A stretch of 59,094 nucleotides of DNA from Paulinella micropora (taxonomy: Eukaryota; Cercozoa; Imbricatea; Euglyphida), in contig BJOX01000076.1 of NCBI GenBank assembly GCA_009731375.1, positions 254,946 through 314,039 on the forward strand, read 5' to 3'. Shown one piece after another: positions 22,362 through 32,999 of the stretch. Positions within the stretch are counted from its first letter, which is position 1. Every line of letters begins with the position of its first letter. The position numbers and the translations under genes were made by a program. Below the pieces are notes generated by a model, which saw nothing but the letters and a program-made list of their open reading frames with translations, made no database searches and was not told the DNA's origin.

Positions 22362-23123
22362 TTGGAGTCACCAGCACAAGGCTGATTTCTTTTCTGGCTT
22401 GTTTTTGGAACAGCAGAAAGAAAAATTGGACAGACCTATCTCTTCTGAGTAGGTGTTCCAAAAAACAAATACTCCAGCACATCCCCACACAGCTCTTTTT
22501 GCAAAACTAGACGTCTAGGCGTTTGTGAGTAGGTGTCTCAGTACCCTCTCCACAGCCTGTATCTGTGTCCTCACAAGGAGGCCAGACACCAGACCTCGTA
22601 GCTGTTCTTTTGTTCTCTCTTGAGACAGAGACAGAGTAGGTCAACAGACGTACAAACAAACACTCACAGATACAAACAAACTTGAAGGACACGAGCGTAG
22701 TACTCTACCTTTCAAGTCTGTGCACTTTGTTGCCTCTCAAACCACACACATCAGAGTATTTTTGCAAATCTCTGACTGTCTTTCGACAATAGGTCTGAAC
22801 AAGTGTCAGACGACAAGTCGACTTTTCAAGGAGTGCTTCTCAAGCCTCTTTGACATTATCTGTACATAGGTCCTCGTACCTCATAACAGATACAACAACA
22901 AAAAGAGAAAAAGAAAAGAGGAGTGGAGAAGGAGATCAAATTTTCAGAGAAAGTCGTACAGATTACTTCTTTCTCACAAAAAAAACAAACACATAAGACA
23001 TAGAGGTGAGACGCTCTCTCTCTATACTGTCTTTTCGTTTTTCTCTCTATTCGTTCCTCATAGAAGAACAGAGCAATTACGGGGTAGAAACAACTCTGTC
23101 TCATCCGTATTCCTTCAGCGTCC
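22362..23123 (+). promoter_or_regulatory. leader of the Ty3/gypsy element with primer binding site
   Basis: TTGGAGTCACCAGCAC directly follows the LTR, and its TGG would pair with a tRNA CCA end after one spare base. The rest has no open frame of note and is presumably the untranslated leader and packaging region. The primer tRNA cannot be named without a search. Confidence 0.6.
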
Positions 23124-24088
23124 ATGTCTACTAGGTCTGAAGACTGGCAGGAAGGAGGGGGGGAGAGTGAGCGAACCCCAGGAAACGAAGAGGAGTTCGT
23201 TGACCCTCATGCAGAAGGAGGAGATCTGGCACCTTCCTTTGACACAGGAGGAGCAGAGAATCAATTTTTACTGCGCCTTCCTTTGACACAGGAGGAGCAG
23301 AGGAAGTCGAGGAGGAGGAGAAGGGAGGAGAGGAAGCGAGGTTTGTGGCCGAATATGGCAAGCTAAGTAAGAAGGAGTTTGAGGAGAAGAAAGGGAAGGA
23401 TGATGCCTATAAATGGCTATACATTCCCCAAGAAATGCGATGGGGACAACCCTTGAAGAAGGAGGACATCTGTTACCCTCTCCCAAGGCAAGCTCTGCCT
23501 CTGGCAGAATTCCTCAGAGACGACGGTGCACAGTTACAGGTGCAACATGTCTCATTTGGGGACAATATGTCTTTACTGGAGCTACTCGACCTCTCATGGA
23601 CAGTGTTTGAGTGTGCTATACTCTTTGAGTACCAGACTGGAAAGACTGTGCTGCCATGGAACACAAGAGCACTGGCTAGGTTGCTCGATCCTGGTCAGGA
23701 CATTGATTCAATAAAGAGAGTGGAAAAGGAGTTTAAGTTCAGGAATCCAAAAGGACAGATCAATGTCATGGATGTGTCTCTGAAACTTATGGAGGCCAAG
23801 TTAGTGGACCTGGGTAAACTCCAACACACCCAGTTTGGCAGGGACCTTCACCCGGCCCTGAGGGAAATAGAAGGCGAAGCTGGAGGGGTGACGAGGATGA
23901 AGAAGCTGCATGCGGCCTTGGTGAAGGATGACGCATGGAAGAGGTGGGTCTTCACGAAGGATCATACGATCTTGGAGGGGACGGCCGCACCACCCCCCAC
24001 CAATAAAGCGGGAGAGAAGGAGTTGGCGGAGAAGGCCTTGTTCCTTCGGAAGGCAGCTGAGATCCTGTCTTTTTTTCATCATGCCCAA
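23124..24088 (+). pseudogene. gag-like protein of the Ty3/gypsy element, frame-shifted
   Basis: ATG at 23,124 opens an acidic N-terminus that ends at a stop at 23,366. A second frame carries the main capsid-like part from about 23,345 to the N-gap at 24,089. The cause is visible: CCTTCCTTTGACACAGGAGG and the bases after it (27 in all) occur at 23,232 and again at 23,276. This 44-base tandem duplication is not a multiple of three. The second part is rich in Lys/Glu and hydrophobic helices, as expected for a capsid, and no CCHC knuckle is visible before the gap. The gag identity rests on position and character. Confidence 0.6.
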
Positions 24089-24098
24089 NNNNNNNNNN

Positions 24099-27000
24099 AA
24101 ACATTCGAAAAACAAAGGGGACCCTAAAAGGGGTAGGCAGCCGTACGGAAATTACGGGCATCGTCACATTAATTTTCAAATTGAAATCCGGTCGAGTATA
24201 TCGTGCGGACCTCTATGTTGTCCCCGATTACCACGGTTCAATCCTGCTGTCGTATGACCAATTGGCTACGATGGGGGCTGTGATCGATTGCGCCGCACGG
24301 CGGGTGATTTATGGAGTGAAGAATGGAGAGGAGGAGGATATTAATCCGATGACTGCTACTGACTCATACGAGGCTTTTGAGCTGAGTCTAGCAACGGAGA
24401 GGAAAAAGTTGGCCTTCGTACATGAGGCAACTGAAGCCTATGTACACCCCTATGTCACAGTGCCGGAGGAACTGACCTGGACCGACAATTGGGAGACGGA
24501 GATGCAGGCGTATACGGTTACGATTCCCGCATGGGACAGAAAGTCTATTGATGACTTAGTCGTAGCGCGTAATGAGGAGATAATATGTGTTGCGAAACAG
24601 TGCCCGTCGTTGGCCAGATTCGCAGAAGGTGGCGGGGCAGATGTCCATATTACTAATGGCTACTGTTACCATGCGAAGGTGTCAGATGAGAAGAGAGAGG
24701 CGTTTGTGCCAAGGAGGAAGGGGCGTATCCCCGATACTCCAGCGGATGACATTAAAACTTTTATCACGAACTTTTGGGGCGATGTGCCTACCTGGCCGCG
24801 CTCATTAACTGAAGTGAAAAAGTGTCTACGGACTCTATTTGAGAGTAACAAGCCGTATACTGTCATTCTGCCATACAATGAGAAGGCGATCTGGGCACAG
24901 GAGATAAGGGACCGGCTTATTGATCATCCTATACCTGTTCCTTCTCGCAAGCAACAGTTAGTGGTGGCTTGTCGACTCGGGTCTCGGGAGCAGAGCAGTG
25001 CATACAAGCAAAAGCTCAGAGCCCAGGACAAGTTGAAATTGATACCTCAAGCTTTCACATGCTTTGATGGTTTCTACACCCGTAAGGCTCCGATACAATA
25101 CGCGAACCTTATTGATATGCTTGTCGGGCTGGGTCATGATGATGAGCCGGACACAGTCACGTATGAAAGAACGGGACTAGACGATTTGTCCGAGGAAGAT
25201 TTGAGTTTGGAGGAGGACTTAGCGCCCCTCAAGGAGCATAAGAAGATGTCGGAGGAAGATTTCCAAGCGGCGGCGCGGAAAATTTTAGAAGAAGGAGTGG
25301 GTTCGGAGAGAGAGAAGGCGTTTCTCAAAGCTAAGATGGAGGCGTACAGAGAAATTTTCGACCCTCCTCGGGCAGGTGGTGTAAAGTCGGATGACTTCAC
25401 TGCTGTCATTTACAAGATACCGGGTGCGGAGCCATCTCCGGCACCACGGAGGGCAAATTTGAGCATACATGAGGCAAAAATAGCGGAGGAGAATGTGAGA
25501 CAGTTGCTCGATGAGGACTTTATTGAGAGATCTACATCTCCAATTGTCTCTCAACCGAAAATCGTCCCTAAGCCAGGAGGAGAATGGCGCTTGACGATCA
25601 ATTATGCCCGTGTGAATAAGGTGCTAGAGGAAGAGAGAAATCCTCTGCCGACCTTAGAAGAAGGCAGAAGGGTGCTGCGGAATGCTAAATTCTATTCGGT
25701 CATTGACCTTAAGAACGGCTTCTGGCAGATACCACTGGACGAGAAATCCAGATGGCTGACTGCATTCGTTGTGGGTATGGAAATATACCAGTGGAAGGTG
25801 CTTCCAATGGGACTCAAACAGGCCCCGGGGCTCTTTCAGAAGGCGATGCAGAAGATGTTGAGCGGTCAATATGACGACCAGTCGGAGGATGGTTTTATGA
25901 TAAGGAGAGGACAGAAAGCGGGAGAATATGCATTTTGTTACATCGATGACATCATCGTATACTCTAACACAATGGAAGAGCATATCGATCACTTGTCAGA
26001 TGTCTTCAGGCGCATCGGAGCTTTTGGCCTGAAATGCAACCTAAAGAAATGTCAGCTTGCCAGGACAAGTGTGACGTATTTGGGTTACGAGATTTCTCAT
26101 AATAGGGTCTCGATATCGCGCGAAAAGAGGGAGGAGATCATGAGTAGACAGTTGCCAAAGAATCGCACGGAGTTACACTCTTTTCTTGCGATGGCACAGT
26201 ACTACAGCCAGTTCATACCCGATTGGGGTGCAACTCGGGCTAAGCTGGAGAAGATGATTGATTTTGGAGACTTTGAGAAGTGGGATGAGGAGGCTTTGCA
26301 GGCGTTTAATACGCTCAAAGATATCATTTATAAAGATCCCAAGGACGGCGGATTAGTACTTATGATGCCCGACTTTACGAAACCGTTCGTAGTCGACACG
26401 GATGCATCTAAGTTTGCGATTGGCGCGGTGCTGCAACAGGAAGATGAGGAGAAAAAGTTGCGCCCGATCATGTTTATTAGTAGAAAGCTGTGTGCGGCGG
26501 AGCGAAATTACTGCACGCGACAGAGGGAGGCGTTGGCAGTAGTATGGGCTCTCAAGAGGCTCAGAGAATACTTGTGGGGAGGACCTCTATTCACGGTTAG
26601 GACCGATCATCACAACCTTCTTTGGTTGATGAATCATGAACAAACCGGCCGTTTGGCGCGGTGGCAAGCTTTCTTGTCATGTTTCAATTTCACGATGGTC
26701 TACTTACCGGGAAAGCGAAACGTAGTCGCTGATAGCCTTTCCAGGCTAGAGTTTCAGTCGGAGGTGTCGGCTCTCGTATCATCAGTGGAGATGATGGACC
26801 TGTCCACGGACAAGGTATACGAGGTGAGCCACATAGAGGCGATGCAGATGGCAAGAGGCGTTCGTTATGACCGCACGGGTCTACGATATAGTCCTCAAGG
26901 CCCGGAGCATGGCATATGCTGTGAGGCGCATGTTCTCGAAGACGCTGAGTGGTCTTATGAGGCATACGAGAACGCGAAGGCGAATATAAAAGAAGAGGAG

Positions 27001-29277
27001 GAGACGACTGAGGTCTGTACTGAACCTCCACAGGAAAATCGAAGCGAGCTTGATGAAGACCCGGAAAGGGTAGGAGTAAGGTTGGAGGACGGTACTATTC
27101 ATATCGCCTCGCCTACCGCGTGGAGGCAGCAACAGGCGACGGATCCGGAGTTCAAGGAGCTCATAACGTTATACAAGAACCCTAATGAGCTTAAAAAGAC
27201 TCCACAGATCAAAGATCAGATGAAGGAGATGGCGTGGAGAGATGGGCTATTGTGGTACAAGGGCCAGCATGGCAAATTTGCATCACAGCCTGACAAATGG
27301 ACTCTCTGGGTACCAGAGAAGTTGAGGCGCTTTATATATGTCGCAGCCCATAACTGCCCCTTACTGGCACATCCGGGTCGACAAAGAACTCATTGGTTCA
27401 TAGCGAGGCGATTTTGGTGGAAAGGGATGAAGGAGGAGATAGACAGGGAAGTGGACGCATGCATCCCATGCAAAACCACAAAGACACCGCTGAAGGCGAA
27501 CTTTGGCCTGATCGGTACATTCCCGTTACACGCCGGGATGTTTGAATTTTTACACATCGATCATGTGGGACCTTTCCCCGAATCGGCAGAAGGGTACAGA
27601 TACCTTCTTACCGCAATAGATCGAGCCACCAATTATGTCTGGGTTGTTCCTGTTAAGGACGCTACAGGCAAGACAACTGCGGAGGCTCTGATCGATAGGA
27701 TCGTCTCGCAGATCGGAGTGCCTAGAAAGATATGTTCTGATCGAGGTTCTGACTTTAATAATGAAGTCATCGACAGACTATCTAAGTACTACGGGATGAA
27801 ATGGCAATATGTTACTGCCTATAACCCGAGAGCGAATGGCAAGATCGAGCGGGTACATAGACCTCTCAAAGCCTCGCTTAAGATGTACTGTATGAAGAAG
27901 GAGAATCAGAGAGCCTGGGTGGAGGCAGCACCTTCATTTGCCTTTGCAATGAACTGTCTACCCTCATCGGCATTAGGAGGAGCCAGGAGCTCAGTCTCGC
28001 CATATCAATTGGTTTACGGCCGAGAGCCTAATATCCCAACCTCACTTCTGCATCCAAAAGACACTTGGGCAGATGAGGATGAGTTGTTCGGGATGAGACT
28101 AAGAGCGAAGATGGAGGCGGAACAAATAGTTGCGGCGCACAGGGAGGCGGAGCGCAGAAAGACTGACGCACAAGGAGTGCGACAAGCGCACTTAGATCAA
28201 GTCCGTTTCCAGGTTGGGGATATTGTACTCTTGTACCATCCTCAAGTCCCTAAGGGGGTTAGCTCTAAGCTGTTTACCCACTGGAAAGGACCATACCAGA
28301 TCATGGAACAGATGGGACCTCTGAATTATAAGATCAGGGGTAGAGGGAAGGTGCAGATTGTGAATGTTCGAAGGCTGATCAAATATGACCCCTTCTTACT
28401 TGAGGATGAATCCGTTGAGGAGGCGTTGAAACGGATGAAGGAGGACTTCCAAGAGGTACCGCCTATACAGAAGGAGGATACCTTAGAGGAGGAGAATGCC
28501 TATCGGGCACCGGTCACGGAGAAGGAGGAGACCGAGAAGGAGAGTAAGGAAGACTCAAACCGCAAAAGCGCGGCGGGGACTCAGTCTAAAGCCCCCATAG
28601 TCCGCGGCGGTACGAAGGAGAAGTTCACGGAGGCGCAGAGGAGGAGAGCGCAAAACGATCTCATCTTCGACCAACCGAGGAAGGTGGCAAGGTCGACGCG
28701 AGCGACGGATGTCCATGGAGGAGGAGGGGAGAAGGACACTAACCCGAACGCGGGTAATGTGGACATTCGACATGTGCGATGGAAGGAAGGAGAGGCGATT
28801 GCGGCCATCAAGTGGGTCCGAGACGCTTTTTATCTGTTGAGACCGGCAGAATCTCATGTTGCCGATGACACTCTCTCAGATCTTTATCTCATGCGAGCTG
28901 TGGCGGTCCCGCAGACTACACGGGCAGCACGGACATCGAAGAGATCCTTAGCAGCAAAAACGATACAACCGGTACTCCATTTTTGGAGAAGCATGGACCC
29001 TGTTGAGGATCCAAAAGCTAGACAATATTTACCGGTGTACAAAGACGCGAAAAATCTCGAGACATGGGATGATACTATTACCCTTCGAGACAAAGACCAC
29101 ACTGCGTGGACTATTCAGTCACTGCCTAGAGGAGTGCTTGACATTCCTTTTGACTTATCTTTGGGCGCCATCCCTAACAAAATATGGGACATTCTGGAGG
29201 AGTCGAAGTTTGACTTGACTTTTGTTGGCGGCCCGCCACCTGGCAAAGGGGTTCGCGCAAGGCGACGAAGGCAGTAA
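24099..29277 (+). CDS. pol: Ty3/gypsy pol polyprotein
   Basis: The frame is open from the 10-N gap at 24,098 to TAA at 29,277; numbering below counts from 24,181. A retropepsin C-terminal part is visible (ILLSYDQL..MGAVIDC, residues ~20-40), but its active-site DTG box is not seen and may lie in the gap. Reverse transcriptase spans ~460-620, with VIDLKNGFWQIPL and the catalytic YIDD at ~585. RNase H starts with FVVDTDASKFAIGA (~735). Integrase has an HHCC zinc site (~1055-1100) and D,D,E residues at HIDHVGP (~1125), CSDRGSDF (~1187) and KIERVHR (~1223). A GPY/F module follows (HWKGPYQIM, ~1367). A further ~290 residues end in a basic tail and match nothing I recognise. The enzymes copy RNA into DNA and insert it. 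No internal break is visible. Confidence 0.93.
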
Positions 29278-30072
29278 GTGACATTTTTTTCTTTTATCAC
29301 GCGTCGGACATTGAAAGCTGCATGTGGATTAATCTCATAGTGCCCATGTCAGATCATGTCTTATTAAAATGTTTTTATACCATTGTTGTTACTTGGCATT
29401 TTTATCGCAACATATGAGTGCGAGGGTCAATCGGCAAATGGATACGACACCGTATAAGGGGATCGCTTGTGAGTTTAGCGATGGTGTTCCTGGTACGACC
29501 CTGCTTCAAGTATCCAGGGTGATGTTCTCAAAAAATGTTCTCATAGTAGACATATTAAATTTTTTTCTTTGGATATACTTAATATCGTCATACCAGCACG
29601 GTCCGTCTCTACTTGTGTCGGCATATCGCATGGTCGGGCTCACTCACCCCGGCTTTGGATATAGTTATTAGGTCTGGCCCCCTAGTACTATATTAAGGTA
29701 ACCGATTGAATACAAGGGTATGTTATTAAAAGACAATGTATTTACTGATCGGAAGTGTTTTTGGAGAAGGAGAAAAATTATAACGCTGCTTTTATTGCAA
29801 TAGTAATACTATTTGTTCTTGACATACTGCCTCAGAATTAAGTTACGGGGGGGACAACAAGTGTGGAAGGAGGAGTTTTTATTTACAAAAACGAGGCTGG
29901 AGATTTATAGTTGACTCGTGTCTGGCGTATGCGTTTTATATATCCACTGCACCGTCTATCCGTGTGTTAATGCACTTAGTTGCGACACCCCGTAGCGTTT
30001 GTGCAGAAAAGAAATCAGCATTTATATGACGAAAATATTGCATATTTCCGTCATAAAAACGGGAAAAGGTAC
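29278..30072 (+). other. non-coding 3' region of the Ty3/gypsy element
   Basis: AT-rich, with no convincing frame. GGGAAAAGGTAC at its end, directly before the 3' LTR, could be the polypurine tract that primes plus-strand DNA. Confidence 0.55.
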
Positions 30073-30318
30073 TGTAGGCATCACCCCCCGGATAGCCGGT
30101 AAAAAGTATCCTTTTTCTTGTGTCAGGTGCACCTAGTTTTTCCCATTATTTTCAATATCGTTTGGCCGGATTTGACCTAATGCCATTTTAATCTTGGTCT
30201 GTTGCCGTTTTCTTTTCGGCTTCACTGAGCTAATATAACGAGACATCATTCTCTTTTGGGGATTTGTGTCTGGTTGTATTACCGACTTTTTATTGAGCTA
30301 TCTTAGGGGATTGTAACA
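30073..30318 (+). repeat. 3' LTR of the Ty3/gypsy element
   Basis: 246 bases with the same ends as the 5' LTR (TGTAGGCATC...GATTGTAACA), followed by the GTGG target duplication. Confidence 0.9.
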
Positions 30319-30339
30319 GTGGTTAGGTTTTCTTGAAGT

Positions 30340-30572
30340 GATCACTTCTTTGTTTCTTGTTATCTTTTGTCTCTTTTTCTTTATTTCTTTCTTTCTTTCT
30401 TTCTTTCTTCTTTTTTAATTTCTTTCTTGCTATTCATTTCTATAGTTTCTTTCTTTGTTTTTTTCTACACTTTCTTTGTTCGTTTCTTTCTTTGTTTCTT
30501 ACTATCTTTCTTATGTTTCTTTCTATACTTTCTTTGTTTGTTTCTTTCTTTGTTTCTTACCATCTTTCTTAT
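30340..30572. repeat. (TTTC)n-rich tract left of the Polinton
   Basis: Degenerate CTTT/TTTG repeats up to the Polinton target site. The same kind of tract resumes at 50,690, so the Polinton probably inserted into one continuous pyrimidine tract. Confidence 0.85.
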
Positions 30573-30578
30573 AAGTAC
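30573..30578. repeat. 6-bp target-site duplication of the Polinton (left)
   Basis: AAGTAC directly precedes the left terminal repeat, and the same six bases follow the right one at 50,677-50,682. Six-base duplications are typical of Maverick/Polinton integration. Confidence 0.88.
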
Positions 30579-30734
30579 AGTAGTATAGGATCGCACTTCA
30601 GGACAGATCTTCAGTGCAGTTTCTCTAGAGAAATCACACAAAAAGCAGTTATTTTAGTTTTAAAGCTACCTATTTATAACAAATACAGACAGACAAAAGA
30701 AAGAAAAACTGCTATCTGTAAATAATTATTATTA
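30579..30734 (+). repeat. left terminal inverted repeat of the Polinton
   Basis: About 156 bases beginning AGTAGTATAGG. They match the reverse complement of 50,521-50,676 with roughly ten differences. The repeat holds a short palindrome (TTTCTCTAGAGAAA). Confidence 0.92.
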
Positions 30735-30943
30735 AATTATCTTTTTGAAGTCTTCTCCAGTATTCTCACCCTACCACACACAAACAAGTATGGTAGATGA
30801 AATTCCTTTGCAAACAAGGAGTGCTTTCTCCCAATTTTTTGGGATAAAATTAAATACTTCAGCATAGTTGAAGTTGCGACCTTCGGTCAGCACACACTAG
30901 TTTATACTCCTATGTGCGAAAGGAGTTAGTGGTTAAACCACTT
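30735..30943. other. subterminal non-coding region
   Basis: AT-rich sequence between the terminal repeat and the first gene. No frame or clear motif. It may hold the 3' end signal of the minus-strand gene that follows. Confidence 0.5.
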
Positions 30944-31417
30944 TTATTCAATTCTTTGTCTCTTGTATTTCTCATATGATTGAATTATTTCTGATGATGT
31001 TTTTCCACTATCAATCATCTTTCGTGCTTTTATTTCATTATCAAGTCCTATTGGTTGATTTTCCACACTTAACCAATGTTCAAATAATCTTAATTGTTTC
31101 TTCTTTCGTTCTTCTTCTCTCTTTTTTTCTCGTTTCATTTGTTTAATTTTCTCCTTTCTGCTAATATCTAATTTTTTCATTTCAATTATTTCTTCAATTG
31201 CGAGTGTTTTATTTTCAAAATCTCTTTTCTGTCTTTCCAATTCAATTCTTTCTTTATTGTTTTCGTCAAGTCTGCTTTGTATTATTTCATTTTTTGTTTC
31301 GTTTTTCAATTTTAGTTTTATTGATTCAGATAGTTTTTTTTCTTTCATTTTTTCCAACCATTTATTCTTTTCTTCTCTTTCAACATATTCATTGTCGCTG
31401 TTATCATTATCGCTCAT
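30944..31417 (-). CDS. coiled-coil protein at the left end of the Polinton
   Basis: 157 codons with an ATG and no break. The protein is highly charged (Lys/Glu/Arg) and heptad-like over residues ~10-125, so it is probably one long helix or coiled coil. The C-terminus (HWLSVENQPIGLDNEIKAR) looks less helical. No family is recognised. It is one of few intact frames in the element, though a low-complexity composition also helps a frame stay open by chance. Confidence 0.6.
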   Translation of the reverse strand: MSDNDNSDNEYVEREEKNKWLEKMKEKKLSESIKLKLKNETKNEIIQSRLDENNKERIELERQKRDFENKTLAIEEIIEMKKLDISRKEKIKQMKREKKREEERKKKQLRLFEHWLSVENQPIGLDNEIKARKMIDSGKTSSEIIQSYEKYKRQRIE

Positions 31418-31439
31418 AATGTAATCTTGTCCAAAAAGT

Positions 31440-32239
31440 CAGGGTGTCGCGGGTGCTAACTTTTTACACCTTCAATCCCTTATCCTCACCTTTCCCGTGT
31501 GTGGTGGCTGACACATATCTCCCTCCATCCTGACAGACAGGGTCATACAAATTTTCTACCAAAGAATTTTTCTTGAAAATTTTCATTTCTTGGTTTTCTC
31601 AGAAAGACCAAAGTGCGAAAAGAAAAAAGGCAGAACCCTTGTGTGTTGTTTGTAGGATGTCTGACAACGAGCCTGAGAGGAGCGAGGCGACGACCCAGAG
31701 CGGGAAGAGCCTGAAAATGAGGTAATTTCATTTATGCTTTTTGTTTTATGTGTATGTGTATGTGTAGCAAACCGAGGAACAAAATGACCAGACCAAGCAG
31801 TGGCGGTAATCATTTTTTCTTCTGTTGTTTGTATTCATTGTCTGTCAAATTAGGGAATTACTGTTGGTGTCAATGATGTCTCCCTTGAACAACCTGATTG
31901 GAATAGGCCTAGGGGTAGTAGAAAAAAGGGAGCGAAAAAAAGTGGCAGACCGGTGGGTAGTCGTAATGTAGTTATCAGAATTGATGAGGTTCAGGTCGTT
32001 ATAAACAAGGATGCTGGGGAAGCAAAGTGGTCTTTTACAGCAAAACCCAATTCTATTCCCGTTATTGTGTGGGGTATCGCTCTCCTCCCGCCGAAATTTC
32101 TAACTATATCGTAGTATTGTTGGCCAATGGAGAACCAGATTCTATCATCATGGTTAGGTCCTGGCCGAATGTGGCGGAAATAGTTTCCCATTTCGGCATG
32201 GTTGTAAGAACCATTTACAAGGCTTCTCATGTTGCATAA
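31440..32239 (+). CDS. unclassified cargo gene, possibly spliced, with an AT-hook-like motif
   Basis: ATG near 31,658 opens a short exon (MSDNEPERSEATTQSG). Two stretches with GT...AG ends follow: GTAATTTC...GTGTAG (about 31,722-31,767) and GTAATCAT...AATTAG (about 31,806-31,853). Then comes a longer frame with KKSGRPVGSRN, an AT-hook-like motif for the DNA minor groove. After about 32,027 the most protein-like frame changes (NYIVVLLANGEPDS, then a stop at 32,239). The phases I tried do not join perfectly, so either an intron is misplaced or an indel is present. The segment looks less AT-rich than its surroundings, which suggests later capture. Function unknown. Confidence 0.35.
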
Positions 32240-32359
32240 TTAAACTAGCATTTACCTGTAGACCTAAACTAGTGCTATGTTCGCAAAATATAGTTCTACA
32301 AGTAAATGGTATGCCAAATATGGCATCTTTAGTTAATGTTTCTGTGAACTAATATTTTA

Positions 32360-32990
32360 TTAAATGTCTAACTTTTCAACTTTCTTTTTAATTCTAGCAC
32401 TACTTCGTATGTTTTCCGGTTTAATGTCAAGTGATTTTAATAAATTAATATTTTTTTTCTCTTTCGTGATTTGTTTAACCTTATCAGCTAACTGCTCTGC
32501 TGGTTCTGTTTCTTCCGGTTGCTCAAACATGGGTCTTTAATAATTCACTTGGCCTTACTAAGTCCTCTTCAGATAGGATAACTTTAAAGCCCTTACGGCC
32601 CTTAACCTTAAATATAGTTTTACTGAATTGTTTATCACCTTTAGAAAAAATAGTTCTTTCTAATTCCTTTCTCACTCTTGTTCCCTTGGAATTCATTAAT
32701 TAAAGGATTTCTGATATTTCCTGGGTGTTTTTTTCAGTTCCTTCATAAACATTAATGGGTACGGCTTTAATTGTTGTATGATATGTTTTATTATAAGCAT
32801 CAACAACCTCATGAATAATCGGCACCCATTAAAAATTTTCATTAAACTCCCATATTAAATTTAATTCATTCCGTATTGTTCTAATAAATCTATCTATTAT
32901 TCCCATTGTTCTGTGGTCTCCTACTTGAACCGGCCTGTGCTCAATGTTGTTTTGTCTAAAATATTTGACCTAACCAATACCATCATACTA
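32360..32990 (-). pseudogene. retroviral-type (rve) integrase, C-terminal remnant
   Basis: On the minus strand one frame reads NNIEHRPVQVGDHRTMGIID and then FIRTIRNELN (about 32,850-32,950), which is the catalytic-core end of Polinton integrases. Further on come VVDAYNKTYHTTI and an SH3-like C-terminal domain (FSKGDKQFSKTIFKVKGRKG, about 32,590-32,665). Two in-frame stops and a frame change near 32,530 break it. The zinc domain and the first catalytic residues are missing: at about 32,990 the homology stops where the antisense fibre gene begins. The enzyme would have inserted element DNA at target sites with a six-base stagger. Here it cannot be functional. Confidence 0.75.
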
Positions 32991-32999
32991 ATAGTGGGT

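Larger units (their letters stand above)
22116..30318 (+). mobile_element. Ty3/gypsy LTR retrotransposon, complete ends
   Basis: 8,203 bases from LTR to LTR with a 4-bp GTGG target duplication. The order is 5' LTR, primer binding site, ~760-base leader, gag, N-gap, pol (protease remnant, reverse transcriptase, RNase H, integrase with GPY/F), an unusual C-terminal extension, ~795 bases of non-coding sequence, a purine-rich GGGAAAAGGTAC before the LTR, and the 3' LTR. Integrase after RNase H is the Ty3/gypsy order. Pol is intact over 1,698 codons, but gag is frame-shifted. Confidence 0.92.

Noticed and set aside
30357-30725. Phe-rich ORF reaching into the left terminal repeat
   Set aside because: It begins in the TTTC tract and crosses the Polinton boundary, so it cannot be one gene.
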